From assembly GCF_009763805.1 (NCBI RefSeq), contig NZ_CP046804.1:1922001-1986000 (forward strand): DNA of 64,000 nucleotides. Reading direction: 5' to 3'. The DNA is from Vibrio cidicii. GTDB lineage: Bacteria; Pseudomonadota; Gammaproteobacteria; Enterobacterales; Vibrionaceae. Positions 39,370-48,958 of this stretch are shown piece after piece (within the stretch, counting starts at the first letter, position 1; the number at the start of each line of letters is the position of its first letter). A model generated the notes under the pieces. It searched no databases. It was not told the origin of the DNA and saw only the letters and a list, made by a program, of their open reading frames with translations. A program made the translations under genes and the position numbers.

Positions 39370-40677
39370 TATTCAACCTCCAGAATCATCGCTGCACCTA
39401 AACCACCGGCCGCACAAGCGGTATTAAGGGCCAAACCGCCACCGCGACGTTTTAACTCGCGCAAGGTTTGCGTCATCATACGTGCCCCCGTTGCCGCAAA
39501 TGGGTGTCCGTAAGCAAGAGAGCCACCGAGGACGTTGAATTTATCCATATCGATCTCACCAATCGCTTTGCTGCGACCGAGGTTTTCTTGAGCAAACTTA
39601 TCTGAAGCAAACATCTTCACGTTGGCCAGCGCTTGCGCAGCAAACGCTTCATGCATATCAATCAAAGTGAGATCCGACAGTTTCCAGCCCGGTGTTGGCG
39701 AGTACTTTAGCGGTGGCGTATGTTGGCCCCATCAACATGTCGGTTTCCACGCCGATAGCAGAGAAAGCATAACCACGTAGATACCCGAGAATTTCCATTC
39801 CCAGCTCTTTGGCTTTACCTTCACGCATCAGCAGCACTGCGGCTGCACCATCGGTTAACGGCGTACTGTTGGCTGCGGTGACGCTGCCATATTGGCGATC
39901 AAAAGCCGGACGCAGCTTCGCGTAGCTTTCTAAGGTAGAGTCGTGGCGAATATTATTGTCTTCGGCAATCCACTTCTTGTAAGGCTCTGGAAACGCAGCC
40001 ATCACCTCACCTTGAATTTTCCCCTCTTTCCACGCTTTTGCCGCGAGGGTGTGAGAGCGATGGGCCAGCGCATCTTGCTCAGCACGCGAAATACCGTGAG
40101 TCTTCGCCATTTGCTCCGCAGTTTGCCCCATAGAGAGACCTGTAGAGTACTCGGCGACCGCTGGCGGTACAGGCATCAAATCTTTCAGACTGAGCGTTTT
40201 GAGAATACTCAGCTTTTGTCCCAGCGTTTTGGTTTTGCTTAAAGCAAGCAAATTGGCCGCAAGCTTTTTCGACACCCCAATTGGCAACACAGACGATGAA
40301 TCTGCCCCGCCGGCAATACCAATATCAATACTGCCAGCCATAATACTTTCCGCCACGTTTACTGCAGCTTGGAAGCTGGTTGCGCACGCACGTGTCACGC
40401 TATAAGCATCGGTATTTACGTGCATACCTGTGCCTAACACGATCTCACGCGCGATGTTTGGCGCTTCCGGCATCTGTACCACTTGACCAAACACCACTTG
40501 TTCAATCAATTTTGCATCGATGTCGGTGCGAGCAAGCATTTCGCTTACCACCATTTTGCCCAGATCAACAGCCGGGACCTGACTAAACTCTGTGCTTTGA
40601 CGAGCGAACGGGGTTCTTAACCCTGCGACGATAGCAACACGCTCGCCTTGGCGTGTTTTCACTTCCTGCTTGCTCAT
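39369..40677 (-). CDS. fadI: 3-ketoacyl-CoA thiolase FadI, split by a GAAAC frameshift
   Basis: The thiolase has the first active-site Cys in [15 protein letters not shown], then [15 protein letters not shown] and [13 protein letters not shown] at the end. The first frame goes astray at LETVGSHFD, and the family sequence resumes in the second frame at [18 protein letters not shown]. Removing one A of GAAAC (T-run 39681-39683) gives [18 protein letters not shown] and 435 residues. AAGGAG precedes the ATG at 40677. A sigma70-type promoter and a FadR-like box lie directly upstream. Confidence 0.95.
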
Positions 40678-40694
40678 TATTTCTCCTTAAAAAC

Positions 40695-40741
40695 AAGAGG
40701 TCTGACCTGATGCATTGTAATCAGTTTGTTAAATTTATCAA
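40695..40741 (-). promoter_or_regulatory. fadIJ promoter with overlapping FadR-like operator
   Basis: On the reverse strand TTGATA (40741-40736) and TACAAT (40719-40714) are separated by 16 bp. The predicted start near 40707 lies inside ATCAGGTCAGACCTCTT (40711-40695), which matches 11 of 17 positions of the E. coli FadR site ATCTGGTACGACCAGAT. Operator over the start point fits repression of beta-oxidation. Confidence 0.6.
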
Positions 40742-40855
40742 ACATGCGTTTAAATAAACGTGAGGTTTGTAGATCTATTGCAGGTGCCATTTCTAAGAAA
40801 TGTCTAAATTTCATTACGTTAACAGAAACAAAAGAGAGATAGGTTAACCGCAGGC

Positions 40856-41024
40856 AAAAAAAAACCACACAGATTTGTGTGGTTGGAATTGGTATAAAAC
40901 AATTAACTTACGCCAATTGAAATAATCAGTTTCCTGATTAGGAGAAAGTAAAGTCAGCCTTCAAAAGGAAGTGTCATCTTGCTCAACACGTTAACCCAGA
41001 GGATTAACTAGATGACAGGGTTTA
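40856..41024 (-). ncRNA. candidate structured small RNA or leader ending at a strong terminator
   Basis: A perfect 9-bp terminator stem (AACCACACA 40863-40871 / TGTGTGGTT 40876-40884) is followed by nine T on the reverse strand, yet no gene on that strand ends here. Upstream lie a 7-bp hairpin (40923-40929 / 40934-40940), a short one (CCTTTTGAAGG), and a long-range helix (TGTCATCT / AGATGACA, 40972-40979 with 41010-41017) enclosing GTTAA/TTAAC. A TATAGT box lies at about 41030. This looks like an independent RNA of about 165 nt, or an attenuated leader of fadIJ. I do not recognise it. Confidence 0.55.
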
Positions 41025-41330
41025 CTATAGCCAGTTTGCTGCAATGAAATTTGAATTAGATCAATTTTATCTCGATTTTCACGCTGTTAAGCGCATTTGA
41101 AACCACGATTATCGGCTTTCTCTGATCTTCATCATCTAAATGCCTTTTTCTAGCAAATCATGCAACAACTGGTTTGTTTGAATAAATCTGACAGACCCGC
41201 TATGCCTTTAGTATCCAAAAGGTCAGTAATTGCGTTACACTCCGGTCGCACTTGCTAGATTTATAAAATTAATAAGACTCATTTTTATATCAATGCGCTT
41301 ATCCCACTCCGAGCAAGAATGGAGGCTCTT

Positions 41331-41894
41331 GTGGCAATTTTTCATTTTTTCGGAAAGAAAAAGTCGAATGTCCCGGTCAATCCTGACATGGACAAACAAA
41401 GAAAATATGAAGCTCTAGTTCGAGCTTATCACCGAGATTTATACCGCTACGCTTACTGGTTGTGCAAAGACCAAACCATCGCAGAAGACCTAGTACAGGA
41501 AACCTGCTTACGAGCGTGGAAATCTCTTGATAGCCTACTGGATGAAAAGGCAGCGAAATCCTGGTTAATTACCATTTTGAGAAGGGAGAACGCGCGCCGC
41601 TTCGAACGTAAACAATTTGAGTTAGTAGACATCGAAGATTACAGTAGCGAGGCTCGTGTTAACGACGATGCCCACCACCAAAACGAATGGCTACAAGCGC
41701 AAATTATGAAATTGGACGTTGAATATCGTGAACCTCTTTTTCTCCAAGTCGTTGGAGGATTTAGCGGCGACGAGATCGGCGAGATCTTAGATTTAAACAA
41801 CAACACGGTCATGACTCGTCTATTCCGTGCCCGAAATCAACTCAAAGAACTGTTAGATTCGGACAAAACTCAAAGGGGGCAAAAAAATGGATGA
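41331..41894 (+). CDS. ECF-type RNA polymerase sigma factor
   Basis: Sigma region 2 (YHRDLYRYAYWLCKDQTIAE, DLVQETCLRAWKSL) and region 4 (YREPLFLQVVGGFSGDEIGE, NNTVMTRLFRARNQLKELL) are complete. GGAGG at 41321-41325 lies five bases ahead of GTG 41331 and too close to ATG 41319, so I take the GTG. It overlaps the next gene by eight bases. The next gene has a membrane segment and is its likely anti-sigma partner. The neighbouring fadL genes suggest an envelope or lipid response, but the regulon is unknown. Confidence 0.88.
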   Translation: MAIFHFFGKKKSNVPVNPDMDKQRKYEALVRAYHRDLYRYAYWLCKDQTIAEDLVQETCLRAWKSLDSLLDEKAAKSWLITILRRENARRFERKQFELVDIEDYSSEARVNDDAHHQNEWLQAQIMKLDVEYREPLFLQVVGGFSGDEIGEILDLNNNTVMTRLFRARNQLKELLDSDKTQRGQKNG

Positions 41895-42618
41895 TTTAGA
41901 ATTCCGTCGCCGTATTTTGTCGGATCCTAAACAGCTTGATGAAGAGATGCGTAGCGCCCTGACAAGCAGTGAAAACAACAGCAAATTTCTGGATGATGTA
42001 CTTGATCTTGATAGTCAGATTAAGCAATCTATGAACGTCTCAGTTCCCGATGATTTGGTCGATAAAATCTTGTTTGCTCAATCTTCGCTGGCTTCGCAAG
42101 AAAATGTTGTTCGCCCTACCTTTGGTAAAAAAGCAATGGCAATGGCCGCTTCTTTTGCCTTTACTGCGGGCTTACTATTTGGCCAACTTAACTGGGGTAA
42201 CTTACTGGTTCCTTCAGCACAGGCGAGCCTTGCAGAGACCGCCGTTCAGCATGTAATTGCCGAAAGTGCCTTTGTTAATCAATTAGATGAACAAGTCTCT
42301 TCGGAGCAGATTAATGCCAAATTGTCACCTTTTTCTTATCAGTTTGATGAACGCTTTCCATACCATGTTTACTACTTGAACCATTGCGGCTTTGGCCAAT
42401 CCAATGCTCTGCATATGGTCTTTCAAGGGAAACAGGGGAAAGTGACACTTTTTCTTACGAATATCCCGCCACAAGCGACTGGCGATTTTTCCGCGTCCGG
42501 TCTGTCCGGTATGGTGAAAGCCGTCGGAAATAGCAGTCTGATTTTGGTCGGCGAGCAAGGAGAAGATGTCACTCAGTTGGCAAACAAACTGGCACCAATG
42601 ATTAAGCCTATGCCTTAG
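41887..42618 (+). CDS. DUF3379 family protein, probable anti-sigma factor
   Basis: The 243 residues have a cytoplasmic N-terminal part (MDDLEFRRRILSDPKQLDEE) and one hydrophobic segment (about residues 80-98, AMAMAASFAFTAGLLFG). A C-terminal domain follows that would lie outside the membrane (RFPYHVYYLNHCGFGQSNAL). Membrane layout and the eight-base overlap with the ECF sigma gene are typical of anti-sigma factors. The family has no assigned function that I know; the anti-sigma role is inferred. Confidence 0.75.
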   Translation: MDDLEFRRRILSDPKQLDEEMRSALTSSENNSKFLDDVLDLDSQIKQSMNVSVPDDLVDKILFAQSSLASQENVVRPTFGKKAMAMAASFAFTAGLLFGQLNWGNLLVPSAQASLAETAVQHVIAESAFVNQLDEQVSSEQINAKLSPFSYQFDERFPYHVYYLNHCGFGQSNALHMVFQGKQGKVTLFLTNIPPQATGDFSASGLSGMVKAVGNSSLILVGEQGEDVTQLANKLAPMIKPMP

Positions 42619-42635
42619 TCGCGCTTTGTGATGAG

Positions 42636-42672
42636 AAAAGCCGCCAACTTCGTCGAAGTAGCGGCTTTTATT
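42636..42672 (+). terminator. terminator of the sigma/anti-sigma operon
   Basis: AAAAGCCGC (42636-42644) pairs with GCGGCTTTT (42661-42669), with an inner ACTTCG/CGAAGT stem and a T-rich tail. Confidence 0.85.
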
Positions 42673-42799
42673 TATATCAAAGCAACTTAAAATTCACACC
42701 ACCAATTGATAAATAGAGCTACAACTCTATTTCCCACCACTTACCATCCAAATCCTGTCAGATAGACTCCATTTATTAAATTTTCGCGCCTTTTTAGCC

Positions 42800-42815
42800 A
42801 ATGGTCGGATTTGTA
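42800..42815 (+). promoter_or_regulatory. FadR-like box upstream of fadL1
   Basis: AATGGTCGGATTTGTA matches 11 of 14 fixed positions of the FadR pattern ACTGGTCNGACNTGTT. A TATGCT -10 candidate follows at 42821-42826, so a bound regulator would block the promoter. It is about 90 bp ahead of the fadL1 ATG. Confidence 0.5.
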
Positions 42816-42904
42816 TTCGCTATGCTTCAGCATAGGATCTCGGCGTACTGAGCAAAAGCTCAAACACAACGCCCATTAGAGGCGCTTATTCAAAGGAAAA
42901 TACA

Positions 42905-44150
42905 ATGACTAACAACACGCGTCTGTTTAAAAAGTCTCTCCTCGCAGTGACAGTCGCCCTTGCTTCAGGCCAAACCTTAGCAGCAGGTTTCCAACTTAAC
43001 GCCCAATCAGCCACAGGCATCGGCCGCGCTTTTGCGGGTGATGCAGTTATCGCCGATAATGCAGCCGTGATGGCACGTAACCCTGCGGCTATGGCGCTGT
43101 TTGATGAAAAAGCGCTATCGCTTGGTTTTGAAAGCATTACAACAATGATTGAAGTTAAAGATGCTAGGTATAGTGTCATTACGCAGCCTGGAACTTCATT
43201 TAATTCCAATTATGACAACGCTGGCGATACTTCAATCGCGCCAAATATCCATTTCATCGTACCAGTAAATGATAAGTTCGCTTGGGGCATTAATGCCTAC
43301 TCCAACTTTGGTACAAAAACCGAGTTTGACAACAGTTTTGTTGCTAAAGAATACGGCGGCTTGACGGACGTGAAAAGCGCCAACTTTGGCTTAGCAGGCT
43401 CATATCGCCTTAACGAGCAATGGAGCTTCGGTGCTGGCTTAGATTTGATTTACGGCCAAGGTACAATGAAACGCGAAATGTCTGGCTCATCTACACCACT
43501 TTTAGACGTAGATAAAGCTGACGGTTGGGCCGTTGGCCTTAATGTCGGCACCGTATTTGAACTAGATGAAAACAACCGTTTTGGCTTCTCTTACCGCTAC
43601 AGTCCTGAAATGGAAGCCAAAGACGATAAAGGCCAAAAGATCACATTGCCGCTGCCAGATATGGCAGAGTTTCTCCGGCTACCACAAAATTGAAGACACT
43701 CAATTTGCCGTTCACTACTCGATCCAATATATAGGTTGGGGTGCGTTTGATAAAATTGAGTTTCGTAACTTAAAAGACTCTACTCTAACTGGTAGTTATG
43801 ACAAAGCTTATGAATGGCAAGATGGCTGGCACTACTCTATTGGTGGTACCTACTACCTGAATAGCGATTGGACTCTTCGCGCCGGTTATATGTATGACAC
43901 CAGTGCGCAAGATTCACTAACATCGGTTTCAGTGCCTGACTCAGATCGTCAATGGTTCTCTACAGGTTTTACCTACCACATTAATCCAAAATCAAATATT
44001 GACTTTGGTTTTACCTACCTGATGGGTAAAGATGTAAAAGTAAATGAGTCAACTCCTCATCCAACGTTACCTGTCAATGTGTCATCTGTTTCAGCAACCA
44101 CTCACGCGGACGCCATTCTCTTTGGCTTACAGTACAGCCGCACTTTCTAA
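42905..44150 (+). CDS. fadL: FadL-type outer-membrane long-chain fatty acid porin (copy 1), split by a GTTTC frameshift
   Basis: A signal peptide ending TLAAGFQLNAQSATGIGRAF leads into the FadL plug (NAAVMARNPAAMALFDEK, the NPA motif) and a beta-barrel. The first frame derails after DMAEF, and the rest (SGYHKIEDTQFAVHYSIQY to FGLQYSRTF, aromatic last residue) is in the next frame. Removing one T of GTTTC (43670-43672) gives MAEFSGYHKIED and 414 residues. A FadR-like box lies upstream and a terminator follows at 44178. A paralogue follows directly. Confidence 0.92.
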
Positions 44151-44177
44151 GCAAAGCACCACTTTGTCATGAACTAT

Positions 44178-44206
44178 AAAGAGCTGGTTTTCCAGCTCTT
44201 TTTGCT
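44178..44206 (+). terminator. fadL1 terminator
   Basis: AAAGAGCTGG (44178-44187) and CCAGCTCTTT (44192-44201) form a 10-bp stem with a TTTT loop and a T-tail. Confidence 0.9.
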
Positions 44207-44446
44207 TTTCTATCGCAAAAAATACACCAATTTGAGTGCACAACTGTGTGCTGTAACCGCGATTTTATAACACGGGTGTTCGCTGAAATTAAAAGACATC
44301 ACAATATTAAACAGTTTATCAAGCTAATAATTTCAATTTTATAGATAAAAACTCCAAATGCTGCGTTATTGCAGAATCTCATTTCTAAAGCAATTACTCT
44401 ATCTTTAGAATTCTTGCCTACCTATTCACAAATTCAGCGAACAATA

Positions 44447-45779
44447 ATGAAAACCAACAAGACTCTCCTCTCCACGGCGGTCGCTTTTAGCCTGCTCACT
44501 TCTATCCATCAAGCTCACGCGGCAGGCTTCCAATTAGCCGAGTACTCCGCAACTGGCTTAGGGCGTGCGTATGCTGGCGAAGCTGCGATGGCCGACAACG
44601 CAGGCTCACAGTGGCGCAATCCTGCAATGTTGACTTACCTCAAAGGTACACAGATCTCTGTCGGTGCGATTTATGTGAATCCGAATATTGATGTAAAAGG
44701 TGAGGTTTCGTCACCCAATGCTAGGCAACTCTTCAGCCAGCTCTGAAGACTTTGCACACGATGCCATCATTCCAAACTTATACATTTCTCATCGCTATAA
44801 CGACCAGCTAGCTATTGGTTTTGCTCTGGGTACCAACTACGGAATGGAAACCGAGCTAAGCAAAGATTTCACAGCCTCACACTTTGGCAACGAAGCGAGT
44901 GTCATCAGCAAAGAGGCAAACTTGAATCTGGCTTACCAGCTCAATGAACAATTTAGTATTGGTGGCGGTGTTCGCTATATTGTTGCGGAAGGAAGCTTCG
45001 GAGCAACTACACCAGCGAAAAATATCATCGGAATCAACCCAACAGATGGTACACCCATTCAACTTCCGCAAGGCACCACGTTAAAATATATGGAAGGGGA
45101 CGACACTGCGTGGGGATGGCAGCTCGGCTCTGCATGGCAAATCAACGAAAGTCACCGCGTTGGCTTTACTTACAAATCTGAAGTAGAGCTGAAACTCGAA
45201 GGGCACGCGGAAGGCATTGGCTTCGGCTTTGGTACACAGCAGCTTCCTCAGTTGCGCGACAATGGCTATATGCTCCTCACTCTTCCTGCCACAGCTGAGC
45301 TCGCGAGCTTCCATCAATTAACTGAAAAACTTGCCATGCATGCGAGCGTCAATTGGACCGATTGGAGTTCGTTTGAAAAACTCGAAGCAAACCTAGACAC
45401 CATCGGCACAAAAATGGTCAAAGTCGAAAACTGGGAAGACAACTATCGCTTCGCGCTGGGTGCGACTTACCAGTGGGACACCAAACTTGCACTGCGCACG
45501 GGTGTGGCTTACGACACCTCTGCGGTGAGCGATAAAAACCGCACCATTACCATCCCAGAAACGGATCGTACTTGGCTGAGCATCGGTGCAAGCTATCTAC
45601 TCACCGACGACTTAACCCTAGACGCGGGCTTTACTTATATCTTCGCCAAAGATGCCAAGATAAAAGAGTCACGCGGCTATGAATCGGACGACAAAGCACA
45701 GTTAGTCGGCGGCGCTTTCGAAGGCGAAGTTTCTGGCAATGTTTGGCTCGTTGGTGTTCAGGCAAGTTACCGCTTCTAA
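44447..45779 (+). CDS. fadL: FadL-type outer-membrane porin (copy 2), split by a GTTTC frameshift
   Basis: A second FadL paralogue. The signal peptide (MKTNKTLLSTAVAFSLLTSI) ends at HAAGFQLAEYSATGLG and is followed by SQWRNPAMLTYLKG; the C-terminus WLVGVQASYRF has the terminal Phe of an outer-membrane barrel. The first frame stops at 44745. The second frame from LGNSSASSEDFAHDAIIPN completes the protein. Removing one T of GTTTC (44706-44708) gives GEVRHPMLGNSS and 443 residues. It is separated from copy 1 by a terminator and about 240 bp, so it probably has its own promoter. Confidence 0.92.
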
Positions 45780-45810
45780 GCGGCTACTCCTTGAACAGAG
45801 TCAGATAAAC

Positions 45811-45843
45811 AAAGGGCCTTGGTATCAACAAGGCCCTTTTTCC
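45811..45843. terminator. bidirectional terminator (fadL2 / mlaA)
   Basis: AAAGGGCCTT (45811-45820) and AAGGCCCTTT (45830-45839) form a 10-bp stem followed by Ts. Confidence 0.9.
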
Positions 45844-45845
45844 GT

Positions 45846-46629
45846 TTAGAAATCTTCGGCGAGATATTCATCGAGCAGATCTTCTTCTTGCTCGTCAATC
45901 TCATCATCCACCGAGATTTCCGCTTTAAACGCTTGGCGTTGTAAGTAGACTTCTCGCGTCAGAGCATACGGGTCGGGTGACGTATCCAGCTGAGCTTCTT
46001 GAGAAACGAGCAGCGCGCGCGTTTCCATCCCTTCAAAAGCCCATTTACCTAAACTCGCCCAAAAGTTGAGATAAACGAGTGGCACATAGAGACCATCCAC
46101 CGTATCAGTGACTTCCCTCACGGTATAAGGACCATAACCCGGGATCATCAAATAGGGGCCATTGCCAACACCATAGTGCCCTGCTGCATCACTAAAAGAC
46201 TTATTGTCGTTTTTATTGATCCCCGCTGCTGAAGCAATGTCGATTAAGCCAAGCAGGCCAAAGGTCGAGTTTATCCAAAAACGGTTAAAGTGATTGACCG
46301 CTTTCTCGCCGTTGCCCATTAAAAGGTTATTCACCACACTGGATGGCTCATCCAGGTTGGAAAAAAAGTTGGCAATGCCTGAGCGAAACGGGGGTGGGCG
46401 TATATTCCACATACGCTAATGAAACGGGTCTCACTAAATAGGGATCGAGATATTCGTAGTTCAGTGTCCACATTGAGCGATTGAACGACTCAAACGGATC
46501 GCCATTGTAGCTTGTATGGTCCGAAGTGGTTTCAGACGTTTCCCCTGCACTCTCTGGCACAGAGGAACAGCCAGCGAGGCCCATCAACAGTGCCAGCAAA
46601 ACGAGCACAGATTTCCCTTGTTTTAACAT
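45846..46629 (-). CDS. mlaA: outer-membrane lipoprotein MlaA (VacJ), split by a GTTTC frameshift
   Basis: MlaA removes phospholipids from the outer leaflet of the outer membrane and passes them to MlaC. The lipobox LMGLAGCSS ends a signal peptide, then comes GDPFESFNRSMWTLNYEYLD. The first frame leaves the family at PVSLRHCQ, and the second continues SGIANFFSNLDEPSSVVNN with GPYLMIPGYGPYTVRE. Removing one T of GTTTC (A-run 46386-46388) gives TPVRSGIANFFSN. I take ATG 46629 (GGAAA just upstream); ATG 46641 is possible. The protein is about 260 residues. Confidence 0.93.
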
Positions 46630-46657
46630 GGTCATTTCCATAGTGACGACGAATCAA

Positions 46658-46684
46658 TATAAAGGCCAGCAATCGCTGGCCCAT
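46658..46684 (-). terminator. weak terminator behind ccmI
   Basis: GGCCAGC (46664-46670) pairs with GCTGGCC (46675-46681). The reverse strand continues TTTATATT, a poor U-tract. Confidence 0.55.
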
Positions 46685-46709
46685 AGATTTTACGCAATAG
46701 TAAACGAGA

Positions 46710-47925
46710 TTAATATTGTTTATTAATGATTACTGTAACTGGCTGATTGATTGCAATCGGCTCACTTTCGCCATACCAATCATGATCGCGGGTAGTGACA
46801 TTGCCATCCGAGTCAAGCCGAGCCCTGACCACCACTTCGCTCAAACTCGACAAATTTTGCCCTTGCATCATGCTGTTACTATCATCCAACATCACTGTAC
46901 GCGGAAATGAACCAAGTGGATAACGTGCCGCCGCGACAGGCATCGGTGACCCATCAGCACGATGCACCGAGACAATCAGCACCGCATTCGGATCCGCTTG
47001 CACATTTGTCGCAAGTTCTATGGTAACAGCAACACCAGAGGCGGCTGGCGCTCCCTCACCCAAACGCTGTTTGGCACTTTCAATACTGCGAGTGAGCATC
47101 TCATAGCGGCTGTCTTCAGGGCCGATCATCTGCTGCATAATGCTCCAGTACTTCACTGCGGCGGCAAAATCTTGACGCTCAAAAGCATCAAACGCCAGTA
47201 AAGAGAAGACTCGCAAATCAACGTAATCTTGCTGTACCAGCTCACCTAAAATAGACCGCGCATTGGCTTGATCCATTTCATCTTGTGACAACATCAGTGC
47301 TTGTGCATAACCCAGCTTGACGTCTGCGTCTTTGGGTTGAATATCGTACGCTTTTCGCATCGCATCAATCGCAGTGCCAATATCGCGGTTGGCCAACGCA
47401 ATACGCCCCAACAACAACCAGCCTGTGGAATCTTGCGGCTGGTAGTGTAAACGGGTACGCAGTGCCAAAGTCAGGTCCTGCATCTCTTCATCGCTAAGTG
47501 GCTCTGCAGTGGAAGACATCAGCTTTTTCGATAACTCCGGCAAGTTGGCACTCACTTGATGCCACGCATCCACCTCTTGGTATGCGCCAAATTTGATGTA
47601 CAAGCCGTAACTGAGCACGATCGTAAGCAGTACAGAAGGGACAATTACCGCCGTCGAGGAAATGCGCGACTGCATTTTATCCGTCTGTGATGGAATATCG
47701 TCGAGAAGTGACTGTTTCAGATCGGCGATCAATTCTTGTTGATCGACCACTAAACCTTCTGACGTTTCCTCTTGCAGCTCAGACAAACGGTCTTTGTAGA
47801 ACGCCTTGTTCAGTTTCGTCACGCAAGATGTCGTCATTATTCTCTTTGCGCTTGATGAGCGGCAAAGCAATCATCACGCACGCTAGTACACTCAGGGCAA
47901 CGGTGGATAACCAAAATAGTGTCAT
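46710..47925 (-). CDS. ccmI: cytochrome c maturation protein CcmI, split by a GAAAC frameshift
   Basis: CcmI holds apocytochrome c and delivers it for haem attachment. The true N-terminus begins at ATG 47925 (MTLFWLSTVALSVLACVMIA, a membrane helix) and runs to RDE. The rest (NKAFYKDRLSELQEETSEG, a second helix at IVPSVLLTIVLSYGLYIKFG, then TPR-like repeats) is in another frame. Deleting one A of GAAAC (T-run 47814-47816) gives ILRDELNKAFYKDRL and 404 residues. Its ATG overlaps the ccmH stop (TAATG). It is the last gene of the ccm operon. Confidence 0.93.
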
Positions 47926-48407
47926 TACTGCTTGTCTCCGTTGTTTTCATCCTGAAGTAATGCTTTTAAACGCGCTTCTTTCTCTGCATCCCATTTTTCT
48001 TGCTCAGAAGCACTGACCGCTTTGCGCTTTCGGCTGCGCAAGATAATCAGAGAAAATCCGATGAGCAAGACCGCCAGCGGCCCAAGCCAGAGAATGGACG
48101 TCGCGGCGGTGAGCGGCGGATTGTAGGTCACAAAATTGCCATAGCGCGCCACCATGTAATCGATGATTTCTTGCTTGGATTTACCTTCTTTAGTCATCTC
48201 ATACACTTTATGGCGCAAGTCTTGCGCTAAAGCGGCGTTCGAATCAGCGATAGTGTTGTTTTGACATTTCGGGCAGCGCAAGGTGTTACCAAGCTCTTTA
48301 AATTGCTGTTCTTGCTGCAAATTATCGAACTCGTACACTTCAATCGCGGCATAAGCAGACAAAGAGAAAGTCATGGCGGTGAATAACGCCCAAATCCACT
48401 TTTTCAT
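47925..48407 (-). CDS. ccmH: cytochrome c maturation protein CcmH
   Basis: A membrane thiol-oxidoreductase that reduces apocytochrome Cys residues. It has a signal peptide (MKKWIWALFTAMTFSLSAYA), the redox motif LRCPKCQNNTIADS and one membrane helix (ILWLGPLAVLLIGFSLIIL). The 160 residues correspond to the short CcmH form, with the TPR part as separate CcmI. It overlaps ccmG by four bases and ccmI by one. Confidence 0.96.
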   Translation of the reverse strand: MKKWIWALFTAMTFSLSAYAAIEVYEFDNLQQEQQFKELGNTLRCPKCQNNTIADSNAALAQDLRHKVYEMTKEGKSKQEIIDYMVARYGNFVTYNPPLTAATSILWLGPLAVLLIGFSLIILRSRKRKAVSASEQEKWDAEKEARLKALLQDENNGDKQ

Positions 48408-48958
48408 TGCTTCGCCTCCTGAACTAACTGCTTGTAAAGAGGTTCAAGGGTTTCGGCCCAGTTACGCGGATTGACATCTCCAACATGGCGATAACGAATC
48501 ACCCCTGCGGCGTCAATGACAAAGGTTTCAGGAGCGCCATATACGCCGAGATCCAAGCCCAGCATGCCGTTGCCATCAAACAAGCTGATGAGATAAGGAT
48601 TACCGAGATCGTTCAGCCATCCCACCGCTTTATTGCGGTCATCTTTGTAGTTCATACCGATGATTTTCACCCCTTGCGAGGCGAGTTGATTAAGATACTG
48701 GTGCTCTGCGTAGCAGGTTGGACACCAAGTCGCCCACACATTGAGCAGTAACGGCTCACCTTTAAAGATCGCTTGATCATAAAGCTTACCCGGCTCAACC
48801 AAATCTTCCAAACGGAACTGAGGTACTGGTTTACCGATAAGTACCGACTCCAGTTTGGTAGGATCATCGCCGTGCTGGTTTTTGACCAACTGGGTGGCAA
48901 AGGTCGCCGCGAGAATCAGAAAAATCGCCAGCGGAATAAAGAGTACTTTTTTATTCAT
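48404..48958 (-). CDS. ccmG: thiol:disulfide interchange protein CcmG/DsbE
   Basis: A periplasmic thioredoxin-like protein anchored by an N-terminal helix (VLFIPLAIFLILAATFA). The active site is WATWCPTCYAEHQYL, and the cis-Pro loop is GVYGAPETFVID. It supplies reductant to CcmH. 184 residues is typical. It begins one base before the ccmF stop ends and overlaps ccmH. Confidence 0.96.
   Translation of the reverse strand: MNKKVLFIPLAIFLILAATFATQLVKNQHGDDPTKLESVLIGKPVPQFRLEDLVEPGKLYDQAIFKGEPLLLNVWATWCPTCYAEHQYLNQLASQGVKIIGMNYKDDRNKAVGWLNDLGNPYLISLFDGNGMLGLDLGVYGAPETFVIDAAGVIRYRHVGDVNPRNWAETLEPLYKQLVQEAKQ

Noticed and set aside
40677..40814. 45-codon ORF directly upstream of fadI, its stop overlapping the fadI ATG (TAATG)
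   Set aside because: The likely fadIJ promoter and FadR box lie inside it, so it would not be translated from that transcript; no clear ribosome-binding site.
44713..44715. CCC in fadL2 as the frameshift site
   Set aside because: Deleting a C would also repair the frame, but a GTTTC five bases away gives an equally good joint and matches the other cases.
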